Assembly: GCA_022845955.1 (NCBI GenBank)
Contig: AP025576.1
Span: forward strand, 1,860,001-1,924,000
DNA length: 64,000 nucleotides
From: Lachnospiraceae bacterium
Lineage (GTDB): Bacteria; Bacillota; Clostridia; Lachnospirales; Lachnospiraceae
Direction: 5' to 3'
Shown: one piece after another, positions 50,798 to 59,743 of the stretch
Numbering within the stretch: position 1 is the first letter of the stretch
Layout of the letters: each line of letters opens with the position of its first letter
Position numbers and translations under genes: made by a program
The notes under the pieces: generated by a model
Seen by the model: the letters and a program-made list of their open reading frames with translations, nothing else
Database searches by the model: none
Told to the model about the DNA's origin: nothing

Positions 50798-52465
50798 ATG
50801 AAAAGAAAAAATGTGAAAAAGTTATTATGTATTCTGCTTACAGGCACTATGCTATTGACCGGGTGCGGAGCTTCGGAAGCGGGGAGTGCTGAAACAGAGT
50901 CTGTTCCGAATGCCTCAGAAGCGGGAACAACGGCGGAGAATGCTGCGGACGAAGGAAGCGAAGCAGCGTCGGAGGTAAGCGGCAAAGGGCCTATTGCAGA
51001 GGAAAAAGTAACCTATACACTGGCATGTCAGCTGTCTCCCAACTGGGGAAATCCGGCAGACGGCGAGTTTTGGCAGCGGCTTGAAGAAGAGACAAATGTA
51101 CATATCGAATGGGTTACTTATCTGGAATCGGAAGCGGATGAGAAGTTTAAGCTGCTGATGGCATCCGGCGATTATCCGGATGGGTTTATCGGCGCTCTGG
51201 GCGGCTCGGATAATGATATTGTCACCTATGGCAGCGAGGGAATCTATATTCCTCTGAATGATTTAATCGATCAGTATTGTCCTAATTTCAAACAAAGAGT
51301 AAGTGAGGAATATCCGGATCTCATGAAAATGATTACCTGTGCGGACGGTAATATTTACGGCATGCCTTCCGTTTTGTATAATCCTGATATTTATAATAAT
51401 ACCTTTATTAATAAGAAGTGGCTGGACGCTGTGGGTGCAGATGTCCCGGAGACAACGGAAGAATTTGAAGCCGTTCTGAAAAAATTTAAAGAGGAAGATC
51501 CCAACGGTAACGGAGAAGCAGATGAAATTCCGATGACATTTATGTTCTCCGACTGGGGTGCATCGGATCACGGTCCGTATTTCGGATCCTTTGGTTATCC
51601 TCTATCTCCAGACTATATCATGATTGATAACAAGCAGGTAAAATATCTGGGCGCGGAAGAAAGCTTTAAAAAAGGTGCCGAGTGGCTGGGACAGCTATAT
51701 AGCGAAGGACTTGTTGACCGTGACATATTCACGCAGGATTCCAGCGGGATGGCCGCCAAGGTTTCCCAGGGAAATGTGGGTGTATTTTCCTCATGGGACA
51801 GTACGGATGCCGGAGATTACGCGGATGATTATGTAGCACTTATGCCCCTGAAAGGACCCGATGGGGAACAGAATGCGCTTGTGGAAGGAATTACCGGTTT
51901 TTATAAAGGAAGATTCATGATTACCGACAAAGCTAAAAATCCGGAGATTCTCATGCAGTGGATCGATCGTTTTTACGAGAATATGGAAGTCGGCCTGAAT
52001 GCAACGTATGGTATAGGGCCTGATGAAGAAAAAGCCTGGTATTATGATGAGGATAACAGCATTGTCTTTAAAAAGGATGCGGAACTTCCCGATGCATACA
52101 TCCGCGGACAGCAGCAGCTTCCGTTTGCTCCGGCTATCCTGGGATCGGAGGTGGAAGACTTCCTTGGGAATCCTGCTAAAAACGAGATCAATGCCCGGAT
52201 GAAACAGTATACAGGCAAGTTTGAGGACGGAACCTGGGAACGCTGGCCCAGCTGTTATATGACCGTGGAGGAAAAAGAAGACATTGCAACGACGGAAACG
52301 GATCTGCAGGATTATTCGAAAAATCAGCTTGCCAAATGGATTGCCGGTGAAAGTGATGTAAATGCAGATTGGGATAATTATCTGAAAGAACTGGAAAATG
52401 TGGGATTGAGGCATTATCTGGAAGTAAAGCAGCAAATATTTGATCGTTATGATTCCGCAGAATAA
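50798..52465 (+). CDS. Carbohydrate-binding lipoprotein of the LplBC importer
   Basis: A 555-residue LplA-type solute-binding lipoprotein. Signal peptide ends LLTGC (~residues 20-24), followed by a Ser/Glu-rich tether and the binding fold (ETNVHIEWVTYLESEADEKF, DLIDQYCPNFKQRVSEEYPD, FYENMEVGLNATYGIGPDEE). Directly behind the two permeases, so it brings the oligosaccharide to them. Ligand unknown, but the enzymes around it point to fucosylated galactosides. Confidence 0.92.
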   Translation: MKRKNVKKLLCILLTGTMLLTGCGASEAGSAETESVPNASEAGTTAENAADEGSEAASEVSGKGPIAEEKVTYTLACQLSPNWGNPADGEFWQRLEEETNVHIEWVTYLESEADEKFKLLMASGDYPDGFIGALGGSDNDIVTYGSEGIYIPLNDLIDQYCPNFKQRVSEEYPDLMKMITCADGNIYGMPSVLYNPDIYNNTFINKKWLDAVGADVPETTEEFEAVLKKFKEEDPNGNGEADEIPMTFMFSDWGASDHGPYFGSFGYPLSPDYIMIDNKQVKYLGAEESFKKGAEWLGQLYSEGLVDRDIFTQDSSGMAAKVSQGNVGVFSSWDSTDAGDYADDYVALMPLKGPDGEQNALVEGITGFYKGRFMITDKAKNPEILMQWIDRFYENMEVGLNATYGIGPDEEKAWYYDEDNSIVFKKDAELPDAYIRGQQQLPFAPAILGSEVEDFLGNPAKNEINARMKQYTGKFEDGTWERWPSCYMTVEEKEDIATTETDLQDYSKNQLAKWIAGESDVNADWDNYLKELENVGLRHYLEVKQQIFDRYDSAE

Positions 52466-52542
52466 GGGAACGGTTAAGAATTGTGACAGAATAATTGGAA
52501 AATCCTGCATTTGAATATTCTGCGGGAATAAAGGAGAAAGCC

Positions 52543-53982
52543 ATGGAGACAGGATCAGATTCCGGAAAAAAACGGGAGGGCGGCATTCCGGATGCAGCGG
52601 TAAAAAGAGCGGCGGCCGTGGTGCCTTCAGCCAGACAGGTTGCATGGAATTGTATGGAGTTTTACGGGTTTGTGCATTTCGGGTTATATACCTTCGATCC
52701 GTCAAGGGAAGGAAAGGCAGGGGCGGAAATTTTCAATCCGGCAGAATTTGATCCGTATCAGTGGGTCAGGGCATTTAAGGCAGCAGGCATGAAAGGCCTG
52801 CTGCTCACCTGCAAACACCATGAAGGCTTTTGTCTGTGGCCCAGTGAATATACGGATTTCAGTGTGAAAATGAGCCCGTGGAGGGATGGAAAAGGCGATA
52901 TTGTAAAAGAAGTGGCTATGGCCTGTCATGCGGAGGGCTTGAAATTCGGCGTTTATCTGTCCCCCTGGGATATGCATGAGAAAACGTATGGAACGCCGGA
53001 TTATGATATTTATTTCAAAAACCAGCTGACGGAGCTTTGCAGTAATTATGGGGATTTATTCTGTGTATGGTTTGACGGCGCATGCCGCTCAAAAGATAAA
53101 CTTCAGGACTATGATTGGGAGGGCTATTATGATATAATCAGACGACTGCAGCCGGAAGCCTGTATCAGTATCTGCGGTCCGGATGTGAGATGGATTGGAA
53201 ATGAAGCAGGTGTCAGCAGGGAAGAGGAATGGAGTGTGGTTCCTAAAGAGATCATGACTACGGAACGAAATCCCGGATACTGGAGGCAGATTGATAAAGT
53301 TCCCAATTCCACATGGACGGATATCGGCAGCCGGGAATTCATTCAGGGTTATGAAGATCTGATCTGGTATCCTGCGGAGGTAGACGTGTCTATTCGGCCC
53401 AGCTGGGGATATATGGACGGTGAGGCGGAAAAACTGCATACTCTGGATACATTGATTCAGATGTATGAAAAAGCGGTGGGAGGAAACGCCAACCTGCTTT
53501 TGAATGTGCCCCCGAACCGGAACGGGCTGTTTGATGAAACGGATGTAAAACGCCTGTCGGAAATGGGAAATGAAATCAAGCGGATCTTCAGCATTTCACA
53601 GCTGGATAATGCATCAGCGGCAGATGAAAAGGGAAGGGATGCCGGCGCAGTACTAAATAAGGATAGAAAGCAGTTTTATGAAGCAGCCTCTGATGAGCTT
53701 CCGGTCATAGATATTTGTCTGGAGGGAGAAAGAGATGTGAACCTGGTGACCATTAAGGAAACCATAGAGCTGGGTCAGCATATCGAGGAATTTTGCCTGG
53801 AGGTCCCGGCAGACGGGGCATGGCGTGAGGTTTACAGAGCCACAACAATCGGCTATCAGAGAATCTGCCGTTTTCCGGGGATACATACACAGCTTCTGCG
53901 TTTCCGGGCAATAAAAACCAGAGGAAAGACTTCATTGACTGAAATTGGAATCTATTATGACGACAAAAACAGGAACCTTTGA
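52543..53982 (+). CDS. GH29 alpha-L-fucosidase (3)
   Basis: A 479-residue fucosidase without signal peptide: YGFVHFGLYTFDPSREG, LLTCKHHEGFCLWPSEYTDF, FGVYLSPWDMHEKTYGTPDY, DLFCVWFDGACRSKD with the nucleophile Asp, and NANLLLNVPPNRNG. The HFGLYTF form resembles the GH29-B branch, often specific for alpha-1,3/1,4-fucose. AAAGGAG sits 6 nt before the ATG at 52543. The 3' end overlaps the GH35 gene by 26 bp. Confidence 0.93.
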   Translation: METGSDSGKKREGGIPDAAVKRAAAVVPSARQVAWNCMEFYGFVHFGLYTFDPSREGKAGAEIFNPAEFDPYQWVRAFKAAGMKGLLLTCKHHEGFCLWPSEYTDFSVKMSPWRDGKGDIVKEVAMACHAEGLKFGVYLSPWDMHEKTYGTPDYDIYFKNQLTELCSNYGDLFCVWFDGACRSKDKLQDYDWEGYYDIIRRLQPEACISICGPDVRWIGNEAGVSREEEWSVVPKEIMTTERNPGYWRQIDKVPNSTWTDIGSREFIQGYEDLIWYPAEVDVSIRPSWGYMDGEAEKLHTLDTLIQMYEKAVGGNANLLLNVPPNRNGLFDETDVKRLSEMGNEIKRIFSISQLDNASAADEKGRDAGAVLNKDRKQFYEAASDELPVIDICLEGERDVNLVTIKETIELGQHIEEFCLEVPADGAWREVYRATTIGYQRICRFPGIHTQLLRFRAIKTRGKTSLTEIGIYYDDKNRNL

Positions 53983-55750
53983 AATCAGAGATCAATTTTA
54001 TCTGAACAACGAGCCGTTCCGTATCATTTCAGGGGGGATCCATTATTTCAGGATCCTTCCTGAATACTGGGAAGACAGGCTGCAAAAGCTCAGGGAGCTG
54101 GGCTGCAACACGGTGGAAACCTACATCCCCTGGAATATGCATGAGCCTGTAAAGGGGACATTTGATTTTTACGGGGAAAACGTGCATGGGATGCTGGATG
54201 TGGTATCCTTTGTCAGGACGGCACAGAGGCTGGGGCTGTGGGTGATACTGCGCCCTTCGCCTTATATTTGTGCGGAATGGGACTTCGGAGGACTGCCCTC
54301 CTGGCTGCTGGCCGGGGAAGAAATGGATATCAGGACCAGTGACGAGCGGTATCTGCGCCATGTAAGAGACTATTACGACAAGCTGATGCCTCTGCTGGCG
54401 CCGCTTCAGATCGATCAGGGCGGCCCGGTGCTCATGCTTCAGGTGGAAAATGAATACGGCTCCTTCGGGAATGATAAAAAATATCTGGAAAGTCTCAGGG
54501 ATATGATGCGTGAGAGAGGAATCACGGTGCCGCTTTTCGCATCGGACGGCCCGGATCACAACATGCTTTCCAATGCTATAACAGAGGGTGTGTTTCCTAC
54601 GGCGAATTTCGGTTCCGGCGCGAGAAAGGCATTTTCCATCCTGAAGGAATATACGGACGGGGGTCCTTGTATGTGCACGGAATTCTGGATCGGCTGGTTT
54701 GATGCATGGCATGATGAGGCGCACCATAAGGGAGATGCGGAAACGGCAGCGAAGGAGCTGGAGGATATTCTGGAACTGGGAAACGTAAACATATATATGT
54801 TTGAAGGCGGTACCAATTTCGGTTTTATGAATGGGGCAAATTATGGCAGCCGTCTGACCGCGGATGTCACCTCCTATGACTATGATGCGCTGCTTACTGA
54901 GGACGGACAGATCACGGAGAAATACAGACGTTTCCGGGAGGTGGTTTCCGGGTACGGCAGGACAGAAAACGGGCAGTCACCTGCATATGGCAAAAAGCCG
55001 CCTTTTGAAAGGGTGGCTTACGGTTCTTGTTCCGTTGTCCAGAAGGTGGATTTGTTCCATGCGCTGGATTGTCTGGCGGAGCCTGTGGATACGGTCAGTC
55101 CCAAATCCATGGAGCGCCTGGGGCAGGGCTATGGCTATATGCTGTATTCCTCCGTGCTTCATACGGAGCAAAGGCTGCACAGTCTGCGGCTTTATCAGGC
55201 GGCGGATCGGGCGATTGTTTTTGCGGACAGGAAGCGGGTTCTGACCGCGGCGGACAGGGAGCTTCTGGAGCGCCATGAGATAGATCCGGTTACGGCGGAG
55301 GATATCAGGCTGGATATTCTGATGGAAAATATGGGAAGGGTGAATTATGGCCCCATGATAAACTGGCAGAGGAAAGGTATTGACGGCTTTGTAATGATCA
55401 ATGACCGGTTTGCCCAGCACGGATGGCAGCAATACTGTCTTCCCCTGGATAATCTGGAGAAGCTGGATTACACAAGAGGCTGGGAGGAGGGAATGCCCGC
55501 GTTTTACCGTTTTACCTTCCTTGCGGGAAAAACAGGGGATACGTTTCTCGATTTCCGGGGCTGGGGAAAAGGCTGCGCCTTTGTTAACGGTTTTCACCTG
55601 GGAAGATTCTGGGAGGCCGGGCCGCAGAAACGGCTGTATCTGCCGGGCGCCCTTCTGAAGGAGGGCGAAAACGAGATCATCCTGTTTGAAACGGAAGGCA
55701 AGTGCGGGGGGAGTATTTCCCTGCAGGCGGAACCGGATCTGGGGCAGTAA
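53957..55750 (+). CDS. GH35 beta-galactosidase
   Basis: Retaining exo-beta-galactosidase of 597 residues, no signal peptide. Start motif FRIISGGIHYFRILPEYWED, then TYIPWNMHEPVKGTFDF, CAEWDFGGLPSWLL, acid/base Glu in LQVENEYGSFG and nucleophile Glu in CTEFWIGWFDAW; a beta-jellyroll with FLDFRGWGKGCAFVNGFHLG ends it. The ATG at 53957 lies inside the previous gene, so translation is probably coupled. With the fucosidases it would strip fucose then galactose from host or plant oligosaccharides. Confidence 0.94.
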   Translation: MTTKTGTFEIRDQFYLNNEPFRIISGGIHYFRILPEYWEDRLQKLRELGCNTVETYIPWNMHEPVKGTFDFYGENVHGMLDVVSFVRTAQRLGLWVILRPSPYICAEWDFGGLPSWLLAGEEMDIRTSDERYLRHVRDYYDKLMPLLAPLQIDQGGPVLMLQVENEYGSFGNDKKYLESLRDMMRERGITVPLFASDGPDHNMLSNAITEGVFPTANFGSGARKAFSILKEYTDGGPCMCTEFWIGWFDAWHDEAHHKGDAETAAKELEDILELGNVNIYMFEGGTNFGFMNGANYGSRLTADVTSYDYDALLTEDGQITEKYRRFREVVSGYGRTENGQSPAYGKKPPFERVAYGSCSVVQKVDLFHALDCLAEPVDTVSPKSMERLGQGYGYMLYSSVLHTEQRLHSLRLYQAADRAIVFADRKRVLTAADRELLERHEIDPVTAEDIRLDILMENMGRVNYGPMINWQRKGIDGFVMINDRFAQHGWQQYCLPLDNLEKLDYTRGWEEGMPAFYRFTFLAGKTGDTFLDFRGWGKGCAFVNGFHLGRFWEAGPQKRLYLPGALLKEGENEIILFETEGKCGGSISLQAEPDLGQ

Positions 55751-55768
55751 GCAGGGGATACCCGCGGG

Positions 55769-55801
55769 GAAAGCATGGCTCATATAGCCATGCTTTTCTT
55801 G
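55769..55801 (+). terminator. Terminator of the glycan locus
   Basis: AAAGCATGGCT (55770-55780) / AGCCATGCTTTT (55786-55797), tail TTTTCTT. Confidence 0.85.
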
Positions 55802-55911
55802 TGGAAATAAAGAAGGATTTGTGATACACTAAGAAACGTCACATGGCGCAGCAGAAGGAAAGTTCCGTGCTGCGCGGGTAAAACAACATAAAGGACGTAG
55901 AAATAAGAGCT

Positions 55912-57669
55912 ATGAAAACGAGTAAACTGTTAAGAAGATTTGTTCCCTACTATCGTAACTATGTGGGGATCATGGTAATGGATCTGTTCTGTGCCGCCCT
56001 CACCACGGTGTGCGAGCTGGTGCTGCCGTTAATCCTGCGCTATATTACCAACATAGGCATGAATGATCTGGCGTCGCTGACGGTACGTACCATTGTTACT
56101 ATCGGCGGGGTGTATTTTGTGCTCCGTATTATAGATGGTATGGCAAGTTTTTATATGGCTTATACCGGCCATGTCATGGGAGCGTCCATAGAAACGGATA
56201 TGCGGGAAGATGCCTTTGCCCATTTGCAGAAGCTGTCCGACAATTATTTCAACAATACCAAGGTGGGACAGATCATGTCCCGGATTACCAGTGATTTGTT
56301 TGATGTCACGGAATTCGCGCATCACTGCCCGGAAGAGTTCTTCATCGCATTTCTAAAGGCGGTGGTATCTTTCGTGATTCTTGCCGGGATCAACCCGTTG
56401 CTGACCGTAATCATTTTTGTGCTGATTCCGGTCATGGCAGTATCCTGTTCTTATTTTAATCTGCAGGTAAGAAAAGCATTTAAAAAACAGAGAAACCATA
56501 TCGGTGAACTGAACGCCAGGATCGAAGACAGCCTTCTGGGCAATAAGGTGGTCCGGGCTTTTGCCAACGAAGATGTGGAGCTTGGAAAATTCAACCGGGA
56601 TAATCAGGAGTTCCTGAAAATAAAACGCGAGACCTACAAATATATGGCAGCCTTCCAGAATACAATCCGTATTTTTGACGGGCTGATGTATGTTGTGGTG
56701 ATTGTGGCGGGCGGTATTTTTATGATTAAGGGGCTTATATCCCCGGCCGACCTGGTGGCGTATACGATGTATGTGACGACACTGCTGGCGACGATCCGCC
56801 GTATTATCGAATTCGCGGAGCAGTTCCAGAGGGGAATGACGGGAATAGAACGTTTTACGGAACTGATGGATGCGAGTGTGGATATTTTTGACGAGGAAGG
56901 GGCGGTCCCTCTTCAGGATGTGAATGGAAAAATTACATTCAGGCATGTTTCCTTCGAATATCCGGATGACCATACACCGGTTCTGTCGGACATTGACATC
57001 ACCATCCGGCCGGGAGAAAAAGTGGCGCTTGTAGGCCCGTCGGGAGGCGGGAAAACAACGCTGTGCAATCTTCTTCCCCGTTTTTATGATCCCACGGAAG
57101 GGGAAATCCTGCTGGACGACCAGAATATCAGAAAGGTGACATTGCAGAGCTTACGCAGCAATGTAGGCGTGGTCCAGCAGGATGTGTATCTTTTTTCCGG
57201 CAGCGTTTATGAAAATATCGCCTACGGGAAGCCGGGCGCATCCCGGGAAGAAGTGATAAAAGCGGCAAAGCTGGCGGGGGCGCATGATTTTATTGAAGAG
57301 CTGAAGGACGGTTATGAAACCTATGTGGGAGAACGGGGGGTGAAGCTGTCGGGCGGACAGAAGCAGAGAATCAGCATAGCGCGCGTATTCCTGAAATCGC
57401 CCAAGGTCCTGCTTTTGGATGAGGCCACGGCGGCTCTTGATAACGAAAGCGAACACCTTGTCTCCGAATCCCTGGACAAACTGGCGGCAGGACGGACGAC
57501 GCTTACCATTGCCCACAGGCTGACCACAATTCATGGGGCCGACCGGATTCTGGTGCTTTCCGGAAGCCGTATAGTGGAGGAAGGCAACCATGATACGCTG
57601 ATGAAGAAGCGGGGGATTTATTACCAGTTATATACATCCGCCAATATCGTGGATCAGGCGGCTGAATAG
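55912..57669 (+). CDS. ABC exporter, fused membrane and ATPase domains
   Basis: A 585-residue half-transporter of the MsbA/LmrA type, acting as a homodimer. Six helices in residues ~15-310, then the ATPase: Walker A GPSGGGKTTLCNLLPRFYDP, signature LSGGQKQRISIARV, Walker B VLLLDEATAALDN, and H-loop TIAHRLTTI. All ATPase motifs are intact. The ribosome site before 55912 is weak (AAGGACG). Substrate, drug or lipid, unknown. Confidence 0.93.
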   Translation: MKTSKLLRRFVPYYRNYVGIMVMDLFCAALTTVCELVLPLILRYITNIGMNDLASLTVRTIVTIGGVYFVLRIIDGMASFYMAYTGHVMGASIETDMREDAFAHLQKLSDNYFNNTKVGQIMSRITSDLFDVTEFAHHCPEEFFIAFLKAVVSFVILAGINPLLTVIIFVLIPVMAVSCSYFNLQVRKAFKKQRNHIGELNARIEDSLLGNKVVRAFANEDVELGKFNRDNQEFLKIKRETYKYMAAFQNTIRIFDGLMYVVVIVAGGIFMIKGLISPADLVAYTMYVTTLLATIRRIIEFAEQFQRGMTGIERFTELMDASVDIFDEEGAVPLQDVNGKITFRHVSFEYPDDHTPVLSDIDITIRPGEKVALVGPSGGGKTTLCNLLPRFYDPTEGEILLDDQNIRKVTLQSLRSNVGVVQQDVYLFSGSVYENIAYGKPGASREEVIKAAKLAGAHDFIEELKDGYETYVGERGVKLSGGQKQRISIARVFLKSPKVLLLDEATAALDNESEHLVSESLDKLAAGRTTLTIAHRLTTIHGADRILVLSGSRIVEEGNHDTLMKKRGIYYQLYTSANIVDQAAE

Positions 57670-57691
57670 CTGCCTACGTTTTGTTTTTCTG

Positions 57692-57929
57692 GGGTGTAGA
57701 TAAAAAAGTCCGGCGTCACCTGCCCCTGCTTCCCTGTGCGGCCTGCTGTCCTGCAAGGATTCCTGGAAGGGGCGTTATAAGCACGCCGGTCCTTAGGCTG
57801 CGTCCTTTGCAGCCTTAGTACCGCTGCGTGATTATCCGAGCGGAAGCGTCCCCTGTAAGGAACCTTGCAGGACAGCAGGCCGCACAGGGAAGCAGGGGCA
57901 GGTGACGCCGGACTTTTTTATCTACACCC
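57692..57929. mobile_element. MITE-like palindromic element, copy 2 (238 bp)
   Basis: Perfect 67 bp terminal inverted repeats, 57692-57758 and 57863-57929, starting GGGTGTAGATAAAAAAGTCC. The ~100 bp centre holds CTTAGGCTGC...GCAGCCTTAG and other hairpins and is inverted relative to copy 1 at 5503. The element is flanked by an exact 9 bp direct repeat GTTTTTCTG (57683-57691 and 57930-57938), a target site duplication. No transposase is encoded, so it must be mobilised in trans if active. Confidence 0.85.
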
Positions 57930-57946
57930 GTTTTTCTGAAATAAAA

Positions 57947-57975
57947 TTGCCGGTGGCTGCATATCATGTTATACT
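57947..57975 (+). promoter_or_regulatory. Promoter of the beta-CASP nuclease gene
   Basis: TTGCCG (57947-57952), 17 bp, TATACT (57970-57975), just outside the palindromic element. Confidence 0.65.
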
Positions 57976-57984
57976 AAAAGATAG

Positions 57985-58040
57985 CAGGCCGGGCACAAAA
58001 GGCCTGACGGGGACGTCTGTTCCTTGTCGGGCTTTTTTTA
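57985..58040 (+). promoter_or_regulatory. Leader attenuator upstream of the beta-CASP gene
   Basis: Two competing hairpins right after the promoter: CAGGCC (57985-57990) with GGCCTG (58001-58006), or a terminator GCCTGACGGGG (58002-58012) with CCTTGTCGGGC (58022-58032) followed by seven T. The GGCCTG strand is shared, so one structure excludes the other. Transcripts would stop at ~58 nt or read into the gene at 58091. Confidence 0.6.
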
Positions 58041-58090
58041 CGCCTGGTTCCAAAAGGTTAATGTGCCGGGGGCACGGAACAGGAGTATGC

Positions 58091-59692
58091 ATGAAATTAA
58101 CTTTTATCGGAGCGGACCATGAAGTGACGGGCAGCTGCCATTATCTGGAAGCTGCGCAGAAGCACATTCTGGTGGACAGAGGTATGGAGCAGGGAATAAA
58201 TCCCTTTGATAATGCAGAACTTCCGGTACAGGAGGCGATGCTTGATTATGTGTTTCTGACACATGCCCATGTGGATCATTCCGGCATGCTTCCCCAGCTG
58301 TATGCCAGGGGTTTCCGGGGAAAGATCTATGCCACACGGGCGACCGCACAGCTGTGTGATATTATGCTGCGTGACTGCGCGCATATCCAGCAGCAGGAGG
58401 CGGAATGGAAGAACCGTAAGGCCAAAAGGCATTCCGGGACCCAAAAGCACGAGCCGCCTTATACGATGGAAGATGCCGAGGGGACAATTGGGCTGCTGGT
58501 ACCTTGTGAGTACGGGGAAATGATAGAGGTTTGTGAGGGGATTCGGATCCGTTTTACGGATATCGGGCATTTGCTGGGATCTTCCAGTATAGAAATATGG
58601 GCGAAGGAGAAGGGGTTTCAGAGAAAATTATGCTTTTCCGGGGATATCGGAAACAAGAACCAGCCGTTAATACGGGATCCCCAGCCTACGGCACAGGCCG
58701 ACTATGTTATTATGGAATCCACCTACGGAGACCGGCTGCACAGCACGGAGAGGCCGGATTATATTGCCGGCCTGGCTGGGGTGATCCAGGAAACCTTTGA
58801 CAGGGGAGGCAATGTGGTGATTCCTTCCTTTGCCGTGGGAAGAACCCAGGAGATCCTGTATTTCCTGCGTAAGATCAAGGAAGAGGGCCTGGTGGTGAAT
58901 CATGGCAGGTTCCCGGTTTATGTGGATAGCCCTCTTGCCGTGGAGGCCACGGAAATTTTTGAAAAAAATATTCATGACTGCTTTGACGAGGAGGCGATGG
59001 ATCTGGTGCGCCGGGGAATCAATCCTATATCCTTCCCCGGGCTGCGTCTGTCCATTACCAGCGACGAATCGAAGGCAATTAATTTTGATGATACGCCGAA
59101 GGTAATTATTTCCGCTTCCGGCATGTGTGAGGCGGGGCGTATCAAGCATCATCTGAAGCACAACCTTTGGCGGGAGGAATGTACGATCCTTTTTGTGGGC
59201 TACCAGTCAGTGGGTACTCTTGGGCGGAGTATTCTGGAGGGCGCTGCGGAAGTGAAGCTTTTCGGGGAAACCGTGGATGTGCGCGCCCGGATCATGGCCT
59301 TCCAGGGACTGAGCGGCCATGCGGATAAGAACGGGCTGATTGAATGGCTGGAAAACTTTCAGGAAAAGCCCCGCAAGGTTTTTATTGTGCATGGAGAGGA
59401 TACGGTCTGCACCTCTTTTGCGGAATGCCTGAAACAGGAGCATGGGTATGATACTTATGCGCCCTTCAGCGGCACCCGTTTTGACCTTATCAACAATGTC
59501 TTAGAATACGAAGCCGCACCCAGGGCGAAGGAAAAGAAAGCCAAAGCGGCTGTGGTGAACAGTGTATATGCCCGTCTGGAGGCAGCAGGACAGCGTCTGC
59601 TGGCGGTTATCCGCGGTGCAAAGGGGATGGCAAATAAGGATATGGGCAAGCTGGCGGATCAGATTAACGCGCTTTGCGATAAGTGGCAGTAA
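58091..59692 (+). CDS. Beta-CASP metallo-beta-lactamase ribonuclease-like protein
   Basis: A 533-residue zinc-dependent nuclease of the beta-CASP group. Metal motifs: VFLTHAHVDHSGMLPQL (HxHxDH), FTDIGHLLGSSSIEIW and FSGDIGN; beta-CASP part STYGDRLH, GGNVVIPSFAVGRTQEIL and ISASGMCEAGRIKHHLKHNL; C-terminal RMMBL segment AFQGLSGHADKNGLIEWL with KVFIVHGED. A ~30-residue basic insertion lies at ~105-130. AGGAG precedes the ATG at 58091. Probable RNA processing enzyme behind an attenuator leader. Confidence 0.9.
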   Translation: MKLTFIGADHEVTGSCHYLEAAQKHILVDRGMEQGINPFDNAELPVQEAMLDYVFLTHAHVDHSGMLPQLYARGFRGKIYATRATAQLCDIMLRDCAHIQQQEAEWKNRKAKRHSGTQKHEPPYTMEDAEGTIGLLVPCEYGEMIEVCEGIRIRFTDIGHLLGSSSIEIWAKEKGFQRKLCFSGDIGNKNQPLIRDPQPTAQADYVIMESTYGDRLHSTERPDYIAGLAGVIQETFDRGGNVVIPSFAVGRTQEILYFLRKIKEEGLVVNHGRFPVYVDSPLAVEATEIFEKNIHDCFDEEAMDLVRRGINPISFPGLRLSITSDESKAINFDDTPKVIISASGMCEAGRIKHHLKHNLWREECTILFVGYQSVGTLGRSILEGAAEVKLFGETVDVRARIMAFQGLSGHADKNGLIEWLENFQEKPRKVFIVHGEDTVCTSFAECLKQEHGYDTYAPFSGTRFDLINNVLEYEAAPRAKEKKAKAAVVNSVYARLEAAGQRLLAVIRGAKGMANKDMGKLADQINALCDKWQ

Positions 59693-59743
59693 GGAACTTC
59701 TTGGTGCGGTTCCTGAGAATAAGGACAGGAGAGAAAAAGCAAT

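Noticed and set aside
57902..58090. 63-residue N-terminal extension of the beta-CASP protein
   Set aside because: The extension would read through the element end, the promoter and the attenuator hairpin; the ATG at 58091 has a ribosome site and matches the family start.
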